Shown: positions 47,400 to 58,776 of the stretch, one piece after another | Numbering within the stretch: position 1 is the stretch's first letter | Layout of the letters: every line of letters begins with the position of its first letter | Position numbers and translations under genes: made by a program | The notes under the pieces: model-generated | What the model saw: the letters and a program-made list of their open reading frames with translations, nothing else | Told to the model about the DNA's origin: nothing | The model's database searches: none | Assembly (NCBI GenBank): GCA_963724705.1 | Contig: CAVRVS010000006.1 | Coordinates: forward strand, 496,001 to 560,000 | Length of the DNA stretch: 64,000 nucleotides | DNA from: DASQPR01 sp963724705 | GTDB taxonomy: Bacteria; Actinomycetota; Actinomycetes; Mycobacteriales; Micromonosporaceae | Direction of reading: 5' to 3'

Positions 47400-47470
47400 C
47401 GTGGTGCTCCTTCGACTCGGAGGTGATGACGATGTGGTCTCGGTCCACGTTGACCTCGAAATCGTCGGGT

Positions 47471-47950
47471 TCATGCCGGCGCGACGGCCGGCAGATTCGG
47501 GTGGAACTCGGCCCCGGAGTGGATCGGGATGACGACAACCGGGCAGGTGGCGCCGCGGACACACGCGTCGGCGACGGAGCCGAGCACAGCGTGGAACGCC
47601 TCGCTGTGTCCGTGGCTGCCCAGGACCAGCATGTCAGCGTCGGCGCCCGCCCGAATCAGCGTGGCCGCGGGATCGCCCTCGAGCACCTCGCCCGCGATCG
47701 CGACACGCGGGGACACGGCGCGGGCGACAGCGATCGCATGGGTGAGCACGCGTTCGGCGGCCTCACGCGGATCGAGCGCTCGCACGGCGACACTTTCCGG
47801 CTCGTCGGCCGGGTCCCACTGCCAGGCCGTGATCGCCTGGACGGAGGTCGGCTCGCGTCGCCGGTCCACCTCGGACACGGCCCACGCCAGCGCGCGTTGC
47901 GCGGCCGGCGACCCATCGACACCGACGACTATCAGATACGTGTGGTCCAT
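47471..47950 (-). CDS. Universal stress protein, single domain
   Basis: The 159-aa protein starts MDHTYLIVVGVDGSPAAQRA and has the complete ATP signature GSHGHSEAFHAVLGSV with TCPVVVIP. It closely resembles the USP at 30534, so the two are recent paralogues. The ATG at 47950 follows GGAGGTCGCG; the ATG at 47962 itself overlaps that ribosome site. It lies 71 bases before xfp and 33 bases after the DUF6544-type gene on the same strand, pointing to one transcript. Confidence 0.87.
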   Translation of the reverse strand: MDHTYLIVVGVDGSPAAQRALAWAVSEVDRRREPTSVQAITAWQWDPADEPESVAVRALDPREAAERVLTHAIAVARAVSPRVAIAGEVLEGDPAATLIRAGADADMLVLGSHGHSEAFHAVLGSVADACVRGATCPVVVIPIHSGAEFHPNLPAVAPA

Positions 47951-47983
47951 CGCGACCTCCATGATTGAAGCGAATTCGGTGAC

Positions 47984-48737
47984 CTAGATGGGGCGTACGT
48001 CGTCGATCGTGAAGCGGAAGAACTCGCCTGCCGGCCACTGTGCGGTGCCGTACCACCAGCCGACACGGCCCTGCGACACCAGCGTGAAGTTGCCGTAGCT
48101 CGCCTCGGCCTCGGCGACCATCCCGAACGGGATCCACCCGAAGCGGCCGCGGCTGCGACCCCAGCGCGACATCGCCAAGTCGCGGACGGCACCGTCGGCG
48201 TCGATCCCGATCCGCAGGTGCGTGTACGTGCCGGAGCCGGGCACGGTCGCGTCGGCGTGGTCGCGATCGGCGGCGGACCAGTGGGTGCCGTTGACCGGCA
48301 GCAGGCTGCCGGGTAGCCAGATCGCCTGCTCAGCGATGAACCGGCCGAGCGCACTGCGGGTCACATCCGCGCCGTCGGCGACGACGATCGGAACGATCCC
48401 GCCGACCGCGAATCGGGTCTGGCCCTGTCCGTGGTCGAAGCTGTCGCTGCCGCGCAGCAGCCCGCGGGCGACGTTCGCGGTCCACCAGAAGCCTCGATCA
48501 TGGTCGATGACCTGCTCGGCCCGGAACGGCAACCAGCGCGCCCATGACCTTGATGTGGCCGTGCATGGTCACGCTGACCCGCTGCGGGAGGGGTGCTCCG
48601 GGCGCGATCGCGTGCTGGAGAAACATGGCGGCTGATGCCGGCAGGCCATCGAGTTGGTTCGGCTGGAACGTGCCGCGAAGCTCGTCGGTGCGCAGCACGA
48701 TGTCGGCGGGTCCCCGGTGCGTGACCATGTCGTTCAT
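47984..48737 (-). pseudogene. DUF6544/DUF6920-type protein, frameshifted
   Basis: The N-terminal frame gives DELRGTFQPNQLDGLPASAA and LPQRVSVTMHGHIKVMGA. Near 48537 one extra base moves it to RWLPFRAEQVIDHDRGFWWT, then GRFIAEQAIWLPGSLLPVNG and the end FFRFTIDDVRPI. The joined protein of about 251 aa matches a conserved actinobacterial family of unknown function. The start at 48737 has GGAG upstream. It is the first gene ahead of USP and xfp, under a DevR box at 48802-48815. Confidence 0.72.
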
Positions 48738-48801
48738 GGTGATCTCCATTCGCGCTGCGCTCGTCTGCCGTCAGCATGTCGCGATCGCCGGGTTCGGGTT
48801 A

Positions 48802-48815
48802 GGGCAAGAAGTCCC
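48802..48815 (-). promoter_or_regulatory. DevR box upstream of the DUF6544-USP-xfp operon
   Basis: On the minus strand it reads GGGACTTCTTGCCC, 65 bases before the start at 48737. Confidence 0.65.
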
Positions 48816-48883
48816 GTCCACCCAGGCCTCGCGGGTCGCGGTTGAGCTCGGGGCGCGCGGCGCTGCGGTGTTCTACCGTTGCG

Positions 48884-49909
48884 TCAGCGGCCCCAGGCGC
48901 CGTGCCCATTGAGCCGCGACACAACCGCAGGTTCGGCCATGTCGAGGACATCGGCCAGCGGCCGGCGCGGCGTCGGTGCGCACGGGTCGCCGTAGCCGAG
49001 TCGGAGAATGACCTGGGCCACGCGCCGGTCCCCGGATTCGTTCAGCAACCCACGCAGCTCGGGCAGCTCGGTCGGTGCCGTCATCGGCGTGTTGGCGACA
49101 CCGCGTACGGTCGCGGTCAACAGGACGCGCTCCATCGCCTGCCCGGCGCGCAGCCACTGCACCGGCGTGTCAGCGTCGGTGGACAGCACCACCACGGTCG
49201 GGGCGGCTTCGAACCAGGCGTGACGCCGGCGCGCCTCCGGGTGGGCCAGCCCGAAGTCACGGATCGGGACGTCGTCCCACTCGTGCGTCGGGCCGAACGA
49301 CTGTGCCGGCACACCCTCGCCGCTCATCGGGTCCAGTGCTGTCCAGTTCTCGAGTTCGTCGACGTAGCGCGGGTCGCGGGCCTGGGCGTCCTGGGCGTTG
49401 CGGACGACATCGAGGATGACCTCGCGGCCAACCGGGTCCGCGACCGTGAGCGTGGCCGCCTCCGCTCGGGCCGCCGCCGTCAGCTGGTCGAGGACCTCGT
49501 CGCGGACCTCGATGTCCCGGAACGGACGGCGGTTGGTCCGGCGCTTACCGATCGCCGACGCGAGGCCGAGCATCGTCGCATCCGGTTGGTGCGGTGCGCC
49601 GAGCGTGATCCGGGCGACGAGCTCCGGCTCGTCCGGACTCGGCAGCAGCTGGGTGAGCGGAATCCGCCCGGCCGCGAGGATGGCCACGCGCAGGTTCAGC
49701 ACGGCGGCGCCGACGCTGATCATCGCTTCGCGGCCCGCCGGGTCGATGGCGGTAAGCCGGCGACTCGGGTCGACGAACACGTCGACGTGGTGCGCGCCGA
49801 GGCGGAATCGCCACGGCTGGCTGTTGTGTACCGACGGAGCCGAGATTGCCGACTGTAGGCAGGTCGCCCACTTCGTACCGAGCGGGTCGGTGTCCCAGCC
49901 GGCGTTCAT
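48884..49909 (-). CDS. Acg-like nitroreductase-fold protein (4 of 5)
   Basis: The 341-aa protein starts MNAGWDTDPLGTKWATCLQS. The hallmark ISAPSVHNSQPWRFRLGAHH is near residue 22, GREAMISVGAAVLNLRVAIL near 60 and RRTNRRPFRD near 124. The second-half motif RAGQAMERVLLTATVRGVAN is near 255 and the end LADVLDMAEPAVVSRLNGHG closes it. It is intact, most like copy 1. FMN storage or binding is inferred from Acg. Upstream frame to 50101 is not used because DevR boxes lie inside it. Confidence 0.87.
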   Translation of the reverse strand: MNAGWDTDPLGTKWATCLQSAISAPSVHNSQPWRFRLGAHHVDVFVDPSRRLTAIDPAGREAMISVGAAVLNLRVAILAAGRIPLTQLLPSPDEPELVARITLGAPHQPDATMLGLASAIGKRRTNRRPFRDIEVRDEVLDQLTAAARAEAATLTVADPVGREVILDVVRNAQDAQARDPRYVDELENWTALDPMSGEGVPAQSFGPTHEWDDVPIRDFGLAHPEARRRHAWFEAAPTVVVLSTDADTPVQWLRAGQAMERVLLTATVRGVANTPMTAPTELPELRGLLNESGDRRVAQVILRLGYGDPCAPTPRRPLADVLDMAEPAVVSRLNGHGAWGR

Positions 49910-50014
49910 CGCGCTGTCCCGCGTCGTGGGCGAGTCGTCGCCGCCGCATTGCTGATCATCGCATTTCTCCTTGGTGTCGCGACCCAGCGTTGCAGCGGAC
50001 CTGATCGCCGGGCA

Positions 50015-50051
50015 GGGCCGGTCAACCCGCGTCGGGCGGGCCGTTTGGCAC
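50015..50051 (-). promoter_or_regulatory. Paired DevR-like boxes upstream of nitroreductase 4
   Basis: GGGCCGGTCAACCC (50015-50028) and GGGCCGTTTGGCAC (50038-50051) have centres 23 bp apart, about 105-140 bases before the start at 49909. Confidence 0.55.
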
Positions 50052-50087
50052 CTGGGTCCGGGGCCGCCTCCGCCGGCGCATTCCGGT

Positions 50088-52613
50088 TCATGCCGGCTCA
50101 CGCAGTGCCCGTAGCCCGGCGTCCGGCTCCGGGCCGACGGCTGCGAGTCGGACCTTGATGTCGACGACGGCAGCGCCGTCCGGCCTGACGATCACCGGAT
50201 CGAGATCGAGGGCCGCGACTTCGGGAAGGTCTTCGGCGAGTCGGCCGGCACGCAGCAACAGATCCTCCAGGGCGGCGGTGTCGACGGGAGTCGAACCGCG
50301 ATATCCGGTGAGCATGGGCGCCGCTCTCAGCTCCCGCCACATGCGGGCGGCATCGACGTCAGTGACAGGCAGTACCCGTCGGCTCAGATCGCCCAGGAGC
50401 TCGGTGGCGAGCCCGCGGACGCCACAGGTGAGAACCGAACCGAACAGTGGATCGTGGGCAACTCCGACGACCATCTCGACGCCCGCCGGCCCGGTCGCCA
50501 CGGCGGGCGACGCGACGACCGGGATGCCGTAGCAGCGCAGGAGTTCGGCGCCGACGTCGTGCGGTGAGCCGCTGTCGCCGGACGCCGTCAATGCGCCCTC
50601 GACGAGCCGGCGCGCGCGAAACGCGTCGATGTCGGCCAGGGTCGGCCGTCGTCCCAACGGCGATGCCCGCCAGCGCGCATAACGTACGGCGCGGCCGAGC
50701 GCGCCGATCGCCGACTCCGGGCGATCGAACACCGGCACGTGTCGCCGGCCCAGACTCATCGGCATCGTCTCGACACCCAGCAGCACCATCACGAGCGGTA
50801 CGTCGAATTCATCGATGGTGCGTCCGATCGACTCGACGACGTCGGGCACGCGGTCGCCCGGTGTGGCGCCGAGAGCGATCACGACCGCATCGACGTGCGC
50901 AGAGACCGCTTGCAATGCGCTGCGTATCTGATCGGCGGATGCGCTCCCACCGAGGTCGACCGGATTCGCCGCCGAGACGCACGCGGGCACGATCGACCGG
51001 ATCAGCGCTTGGGCCTCCTCCGGCAGCGCCGGCACAGCCAGGGATGCGGTTTGGGCGGCGTCGGCACACAAGACGTTGATGCCGCCGGCGTTGCCGACGA
51101 TCGCGATCCGGTCGCCGGCCGGCATCGGCTGGTCGACCAGAACGCGTGCCGTCGCGATCAGGTCGCTGAGCCCGTCGCACCGGATGACGCCGGACTGAGC
51201 AAACAGCGTGTCCACTGTGGCGTCAGCGGGCGTCATGTTCGCGGTGGCGGTTGCCCCGCCGATTCCGCGGCGACCACTCTTGACCACCAGGACGGGTTTG
51301 CGACGCGCGACCGCCCGTGCGATCCGTGCGAACCGGCGCGGATTTCCCAACGACTCGAGGTAGAGCGCGACGGCACTGGCCGCCGGGTCGTCGTACCAGT
51401 AGGACAACAGGTCGTTGCCGGACACGTCGGCTTTGTCGCCGAGGGAGACGAAGGCGGCGATGCCAACGCCGCGGCGCTGCGCGTTGCCCAGGAGGCTGCT
51501 GCCGACGGCGCCGGATTGCGCGGCCACGGCGAGGCCGCCGGGCCTTACGTCCGCGCTGGTCGTTGCGTGCAGGCGTACGGTGTCGGCGGTGTTGACGACA
51601 CCGAGGCTGTTCGGGCCGACCAGGCGCATTCCCCCGGCGCGAGCGATGCGCACGAGCTCGGCCCGCCGGCGCGCCCCGTCGCGACCGTCGTCATCGGAGC
51701 CGTTGGCCGTCACGACGGCCATCCGCGCACCGGCCTCGCCGGCGGCGGTCAGGCAAGCCGGGATGGTGGCGGCGGCGCCGGTGATGATGACCAGATCAGG
51801 CCTCGGCGCGACGTCGAGGCTGCGATACGTGGGTGCACCCACCGACTCGTTGTCCGGCGCGCCGACCGCGTACACGGTCCCCGCGAATGCGCCGTCCACG
51901 ATCGCGTCGAGCATGGTGCGGCTGGCACCGCCCGGCGTCCACTCGTCGCCGATGACCGCGATCGTCCGCGGCGCGAACAAGCTGTCGAGGGAATGGCGGG
52001 CGGCCGCGGCATCGCGTACGTCCACGACGTTCGCGTCGGCAAGATCGGTGTCGAGGTGCACCTCGATGAGCCCGAGATCGAACTTTGACCGAATGGGTTG
52101 GCCGAGATTGGTCGCGACCCGAAGCATCGAGCTGTTCGTCGGCAGCACCTCGCCGAGGAAGTCCGGGATACCGTGCCGTCTGCCCCACACGGCCAGATGC
52201 TCCAGCAGCAGGGTGCCGATCCCGCGGCCATGACAGGCGTCGTCGACGAAGACCGCGAACTCGGCGCTACGGCGACCGGGCAGCACCTCGTACGAGCTGA
52301 CGCCGACGAGGCGACCGCGTTCCACCGCCACCAGCGCCGCGTGGTCGGCATCGGGTGCACGTACCAGCCGGGCGACCTCACCAGCGATCGGATGGTGCCC
52401 GGCGGACAGGAACCGGCGATAGAGCGTGTCGTTGCTGGCCCGCTCGTGCAGATCGGTCAACGCGACGGCGTCGTCGGCACGGACCGGCCGGATGCGGATG
52501 ATCGCACCGTCCGCGGCCAGGGCATCAACGCCGCCGGCAAGATCCGCCGAACCGGCGGTCATCGACGCATCGGCCCGGCCAGCGAAGCTGGGTGTGCCCG
52601 GGGCGGCCGTCAT
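50088..52613 (-). CDS. GNAT acetyltransferase fused to an acyl-CoA-synthetase-like (ADP-forming) region
   Basis: The 841-aa protein has a GNAT domain at about 35-195 (FVDDACHGRGIGTLLLEHLA), then a CoA-binding domain (SLDSLFAPRTIAVIGDE) and succinyl-CoA-ligase-like flavodoxin domains (VAAQSGAVGSSLLGNAQRRG). The family's catalytic His motif (SHTGA) is replaced by ANMTP after KSGRRGIGGATAT. The ATP-grasp region jumps from CYGIPVVASPAVATG to GVEMVVGVAHDPLFGSVLTC, so most of the ATP lobe is missing. It is therefore probably a Pat-type protein lysine acetyltransferase whose synthetase part only senses ligands. No strong ribosome site is seen; ATG 52613 is the first of two options. A DevR box lies 38 bases upstream. 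Confidence 0.83.
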   Translation of the reverse strand: MTAAPGTPSFAGRADASMTAGSADLAGGVDALAADGAIIRIRPVRADDAVALTDLHERASNDTLYRRFLSAGHHPIAGEVARLVRAPDADHAALVAVERGRLVGVSSYEVLPGRRSAEFAVFVDDACHGRGIGTLLLEHLAVWGRRHGIPDFLGEVLPTNSSMLRVATNLGQPIRSKFDLGLIEVHLDTDLADANVVDVRDAAAARHSLDSLFAPRTIAVIGDEWTPGGASRTMLDAIVDGAFAGTVYAVGAPDNESVGAPTYRSLDVAPRPDLVIITGAAATIPACLTAAGEAGARMAVVTANGSDDDGRDGARRRAELVRIARAGGMRLVGPNSLGVVNTADTVRLHATTSADVRPGGLAVAAQSGAVGSSLLGNAQRRGVGIAAFVSLGDKADVSGNDLLSYWYDDPAASAVALYLESLGNPRRFARIARAVARRKPVLVVKSGRRGIGGATATANMTPADATVDTLFAQSGVIRCDGLSDLIATARVLVDQPMPAGDRIAIVGNAGGINVLCADAAQTASLAVPALPEEAQALIRSIVPACVSAANPVDLGGSASADQIRSALQAVSAHVDAVVIALGATPGDRVPDVVESIGRTIDEFDVPLVMVLLGVETMPMSLGRRHVPVFDRPESAIGALGRAVRYARWRASPLGRRPTLADIDAFRARRLVEGALTASGDSGSPHDVGAELLRCYGIPVVASPAVATGPAGVEMVVGVAHDPLFGSVLTCGVRGLATELLGDLSRRVLPVTDVDAARMWRELRAAPMLTGYRGSTPVDTAALEDLLLRAGRLAEDLPEVAALDLDPVIVRPDGAAVVDIKVRLAAVGPEPDAGLRALREPA

Positions 52614-52650
52614 GGCGACAAGCTTGGATCAGCGAATTGCCCGTGCGGCA

Positions 52651-52664
52651 GTGCCGAAGGTCCC
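52651..52664 (-). promoter_or_regulatory. DevR box upstream of the GNAT/ACS-like gene
   Basis: On the minus strand it reads GGGACCTTCGGCAC. Confidence 0.6.
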
Positions 52665-52736
52665 GCACCGACAGGCCCTATCGATCGTTTTTGCTAGACG
52701 GTCGTTACCGATCGCGGCCGGGGCAGGCCGGCCGGG

Positions 52737-54497
52737 TTATCGGCCGTCGCGGGCGCCAGGGATCGGGACGGTCCAGGTCAGCCGCGTGCCGTGCGGATCG
52801 ACGTTGGTGAGGGAGAAGTCGCCGGCCCGGTCCTCGGCCCGGGCGCGCATGTTGCCGAGTCCGTTGCCCGGTTTCGGCGAGTCGATCCCCACCCCGTCGT
52901 CGGTGACCCGCAGCGTGAAGGCGTCGGGCGTCACGTCCACGGACATCTCGACCGCGTGCGCGTGGGCGTGCCGGACGACGTTGGATAGCGCCTCGCGGGC
53001 AACCGCGACGATCTCCGGTCGGAGAGCGTCCGGGACGCCCCGGTCGATCAGACCGGTCACGCGCAACGTCGGACGGAAACCGAGGGCGTCCGCGCAGGCC
53101 TCGACGGTGTCGATGAGCTCGCTGTGCAGCGACGCCGCGGCCGGTGCCCGCAGCTCGAAGATCGCGGTGCGGATGTCGCGGATCGTGGTGTCCAGGTCGG
53201 TCACCGTCTGATCGAGTCGTTGCCGCAGGTCGTCGCGGCCGACGAGGCGCGACATCGACTGCAGGCCCAGGCCGGCGGCGAACAGCCGCTGGATGACCAC
53301 GTCATGCAGATCGCGGGCGATCCGTTCACGATCTTCGAGTACGACGAGAAGTTGTCGTTCCTCCTGCGCCTGAACGCGTTGCAGGGCCAGCGCGGCCTGG
53401 ACGGCGAAGGTGATGATCATGTTGGCGTCGGTGTCGTCGCCGAACCCGACGCCGTCGGTGGGCAGCGCGACCAGGAGCACGCCCACGCTGCCGGCATCGC
53501 GGCCGAGCGGCGCGATCAGCGCTTGGCCGGACGGAATTGTCGTGGCCGATGGCATCGCCCGGTCGAGGTCGGCCACGACGACATGGTCGCCCGAGGTGAT
53601 GACGCCCTCAAACGGCGTGTCGGCCACCGGAAGCGACGTGCCGGTGGCGATCGCGTGTGGTGGTGCGGTCACGTCGACGCGCAGCTCGCCGGCATCGGCG
53701 TCGTAGAGCAGGATCGCGACGAATGCGGCGCCCGCCACCTCCCGCGCCCGCTCGGCCACCAGGGACAGCGCCGTCGAACGGTCGACCTCACCGATGAGCG
53801 CGTTGGTGATCTCCGCGGTCGCTTCGAGCCACCGCTGCCGGCGGCCGGCGGCCGCATAGAGTCGCGCGTTGTCGATGGCGATGCCGGCCGCGGTGGCGAG
53901 GGCCACGACGAGCTGTTCGTCGTCGTCGCTGAACTCTTCGCCGTCGCGCTTCTCGGTCAGGTACAGGTTGCCGTAGACCTGATCGCGGATCCGTACGGGC
54001 ACGCCGAGGAAGCTGTGCATCGGCGGATGGTTCGGCGGGAACCCGAACGATCGCGGATGCGCGGTGATGTCGGCCATCCGCACCGGCCGAGGATCATCGA
54101 TGAGCAGACCAAGAACGCCACGACCGGTCGGCAGGTCGCCGATCGCGTGGCGTTCGGTGACCGTGAGCCCGTCGGTGATGAATTCGACGAGTCGCCGGTC
54201 GGGTCCGATCACGCCGAGCGCACCGTAACGGGCCCCGGACAGCGTGCACGCCGCAGTGACGATCCGGTGCAGGGTGCTGCGCAGGTCGAGGTCGCCGCCG
54301 ATGCCGACGACCGCTTGCAACAACGCCGTCAGCCGCTCCCGGCTGGACATGACCTCGCCGACGCGATCCAGCAGCTCCTGCAGCAACTCATCGAGGCGGA
54401 CCCGCGACAGCGCCGAGATGTCGAACTCCGGTGGCGTCCACGCGGTGCCGTCGCTTCCGGTCTCTGATGAGAGGACACAGATCGATCCTAAGGTCAC
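52737..54497 (-). CDS. devS: DevS/DosS-type redox/oxygen sensor histidine kinase
   Basis: The 586-aa kinase has GAF-A (about 65-210), GAF-B (about 230-375), HisKA_3 dimerisation/phosphoacceptor (about 385-450) and an HATPase domain (about 495-580). His147 and His157 (TAHPRS and FPPNHPPM) correspond by position to DosS H139/H149, so haem binding is expected. The phosphoacceptor is His398 in ARDLHDVVIQRLFAAG. The ATPase boxes are REALSNVVRHAH, VTDDGVGI and GNGLGNMRARAED. It should phosphorylate DevR. The GTG start at 54497 follows AGGAGGG. It is not next to devR (9 kb away), and is divergent from ppdK. Confidence 0.9.
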   Translation of the reverse strand: MTLGSICVLSSETGSDGTAWTPPEFDISALSRVRLDELLQELLDRVGEVMSSRERLTALLQAVVGIGGDLDLRSTLHRIVTAACTLSGARYGALGVIGPDRRLVEFITDGLTVTERHAIGDLPTGRGVLGLLIDDPRPVRMADITAHPRSFGFPPNHPPMHSFLGVPVRIRDQVYGNLYLTEKRDGEEFSDDDEQLVVALATAAGIAIDNARLYAAAGRRQRWLEATAEITNALIGEVDRSTALSLVAERAREVAGAAFVAILLYDADAGELRVDVTAPPHAIATGTSLPVADTPFEGVITSGDHVVVADLDRAMPSATTIPSGQALIAPLGRDAGSVGVLLVALPTDGVGFGDDTDANMIITFAVQAALALQRVQAQEERQLLVVLEDRERIARDLHDVVIQRLFAAGLGLQSMSRLVGRDDLRQRLDQTVTDLDTTIRDIRTAIFELRAPAAASLHSELIDTVEACADALGFRPTLRVTGLIDRGVPDALRPEIVAVAREALSNVVRHAHAHAVEMSVDVTPDAFTLRVTDDGVGIDSPKPGNGLGNMRARAEDRAGDFSLTNVDPHGTRLTWTVPIPGARDGR

Positions 54498-54574
54498 CTG
54501 ACCCTCCTGGAGCCGGCGTGATCGCGGTGCCGAGGACGGTCGGTGCCGGCGCCGGCCCTCCGACCCCGCAAGAG

Positions 54575-54588
54575 GGGGCCGACGGCCC
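54575..54588. promoter_or_regulatory. DevR-like box between devS and ppdK
   Basis: GGGGCCGACGGCCC lies 65 bases before the ppdK start and 78 bases before devS. Either or both genes may be controlled. Confidence 0.55.
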
Positions 54589-54652
54589 TAACCGGAACGG
54601 CGCCGTCGCGGTGGGATAGACGCGACATCGATGTCCGGGCCGAGGAGCCGTG

Positions 54653-57319
<2,667 letters not shown>

Positions 57320-57324
57320 TCAAT

Positions 57325-57367
57325 GGACGATGGCCGAGGTTGGCGCGCGCCGGCCTCGGCCCGTCCA
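57325..57367. terminator. Terminator-like hairpin between ppdK and nitroreductase 5
   Basis: TGGACG-AT-GGCCGAGG pairs with CCTCGGCC-CGTCCA around a GC-rich loop, just after the ppdK stop. Confidence 0.6.
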
Positions 57368-57450
57368 TATCAACGCAGGGCACATCGCCCGCGCTCGCCG
57401 GGCCATACCTGTCTTAGGCCCTGGACTGCAGGACGAGGAAGACAGCAGTC

Positions 57451-58431
57451 CTAGGAAGTAATCACGTCAACTGTTTCGGATGGTGCCAGCCGAGGCGTTC
57501 GCGGCAAGCTCGCCTGATCCGGATCGGCGACGCCGAGCCGCATCGCAAGGTACGGGTATCCCACACCGCCGAGGATCCGCCGCAACGTAAGGCGCTGGGC
57601 CGGCGTCTCGATAGCGGCGGACAGCGGCAGCACCGCGACCGACAGCTCGGTCGCCGTGAGCCACAGCGCCGAGAACGCCTCGCCGGCCTCGAGCCACGCG
57701 CGTGGGTCGTCGTTGCTTCCGTACAAGATGGCGTAGGAGGCCGCAGAATCGTGCGTGGACGACGTCGGCAACGTTCCCGCATGCCCGAAATCACGGCTCG
57801 GCACGGTCGTCTGCAGCGGTCGTTGGGGAATGCTCGCATCCGGGATGCCGGTGCCGCCGGGATGCTCGCCAGTCGTCCAGGCCCGTAGTTCGGCGCGAAC
57901 CTCGTCGTCGTGGATCTCATTCGACTGCGATCGATCCGTCGCCGCGGCCAACTCGATTACCTGGTCGCGGTCGAGAACGTCGAGACGCACGGACGACGTG
58001 GCAATGGTGGCGTGCAGCGCGACCAGCGCTGTGGGCGGCACCGGCTCGTCCAGCAGCGGTCGACGGTCCGTATGGCGGATCTCGGCGGTCTGCACTAGTC
58101 GCATGGCGGCCGGCGTCACCGGAATGGATCCGGTGATCGACACCGTGGCCAGGTGATCGACGTTTCCCGGATCCGGTATCCGGTCTACCTCCACCGCCAA
58201 TCCCTGGGCGGCCAAGGCAATACAGGCGTGATGCAGCGCCATGCCGCAGCTCAGTATGAGCAGGCGTCGATCCGGATCGGAAGCAAGCAGTTGCCGTCGC
58301 GGATCGGCGAAGAGGTCGGCCACTCCGTCGTGGACGCGCCAGTGCCACGGTTGCGTGTTGTGAATCGACGGCGCCGCGCCCGCCGCCTCGGCTGCGCTGA
58401 CGAGCGCTTGGGCATGTCGGCTACCGACCAC
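57451..58431 (-). CDS. Acg-like nitroreductase-fold protein (5 of 5)
   Basis: The 326-aa protein is intact. It has AAGAAPSIHNTQPWHWRVHD near residue 18, LILSCGMALHHACIALAAQG near 58, IRHTDRRPLLDEPV near 117 and VPSRDFGHAGTLPTSSTHDS near 214, ending LAPSETVDVITS. It is the intact counterpart of copy 3. Start is GTG at 58431 with AAAGGGG upstream. A palindromic GGAACCAAAGATCC at 58534-58547 is only a weak DevR candidate. Confidence 0.87.
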   Translation of the reverse strand: MVGSRHAQALVSAAEAAGAAPSIHNTQPWHWRVHDGVADLFADPRRQLLASDPDRRLLILSCGMALHHACIALAAQGLAVEVDRIPDPGNVDHLATVSITGSIPVTPAAMRLVQTAEIRHTDRRPLLDEPVPPTALVALHATIATSSVRLDVLDRDQVIELAAATDRSQSNEIHDDEVRAELRAWTTGEHPGGTGIPDASIPQRPLQTTVPSRDFGHAGTLPTSSTHDSAASYAILYGSNDDPRAWLEAGEAFSALWLTATELSVAVLPLSAAIETPAQRLTLRRILGGVGYPYLAMRLGVADPDQASLPRTPRLAPSETVDVITS

Positions 58432-58655
58432 GGTCGTCCCCTTTCACCGGCGGTCACTCCTCGGATCTTTCCACCCAATGCCTGGCCACGGTTCGCGCCG
58501 ACCGACGTTCGGCCGAGAGATCCACATTAAGTCGGAACCAAAGATCCACATCGGCCGGGTGGAATGTGCGGGTTCAGCCTCTCACGGTGCCGGGGTGACC
58601 TCACCGGTGATGCGACGGTCGCAGCGACCGACCGTCGCATGACGATTCCGCGGCC

Positions 58656-58691
58656 GGGCCGGCCGGCCCACGGTCCGGGGCCGTTCGCCCC
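58656..58691 (+). promoter_or_regulatory. Paired DevR-like boxes upstream of the flavodoxin gene
   Basis: GGGCCGGCCGGCCC (58656-58669) and GGGCCGTTCGCCCC (58678-58691) have centres 22 bp apart, 86-121 bases before the start at 58777. Confidence 0.55.
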
Positions 58692-58776
58692 TCGTCCGGT
58701 CGCCGCCACCCGGCGGATCCTGAACGTGTCGGGCGGTGGCAGGGATCGAGGCTGCCCAGCGAAGGGAGACACCATC

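Noticed and set aside
47400..47470. Short minus-strand reading EPDDFEVNVDRDHIVITSES between USP and xfp, faintly like an Hsp20 strand
   Set aside because: Only about 24 codons, no start or stop context, and it contains the xfp ribosome site; too short to support.
50739..52088. A 449-codon plus-strand frame
   Set aside because: Antisense shadow of the GNAT/ACS-like gene.
53124..54467. A 447-codon plus-strand frame
   Set aside because: Antisense to devS; composition is a mirror of the GAF/kinase codons and has no motifs.
58534..58547. GGAACCAAAGATCC as a DevR box for nitroreductase 5
   Set aside because: Palindromic, but the GGG/CCC ends are missing; too weak to list as a site.
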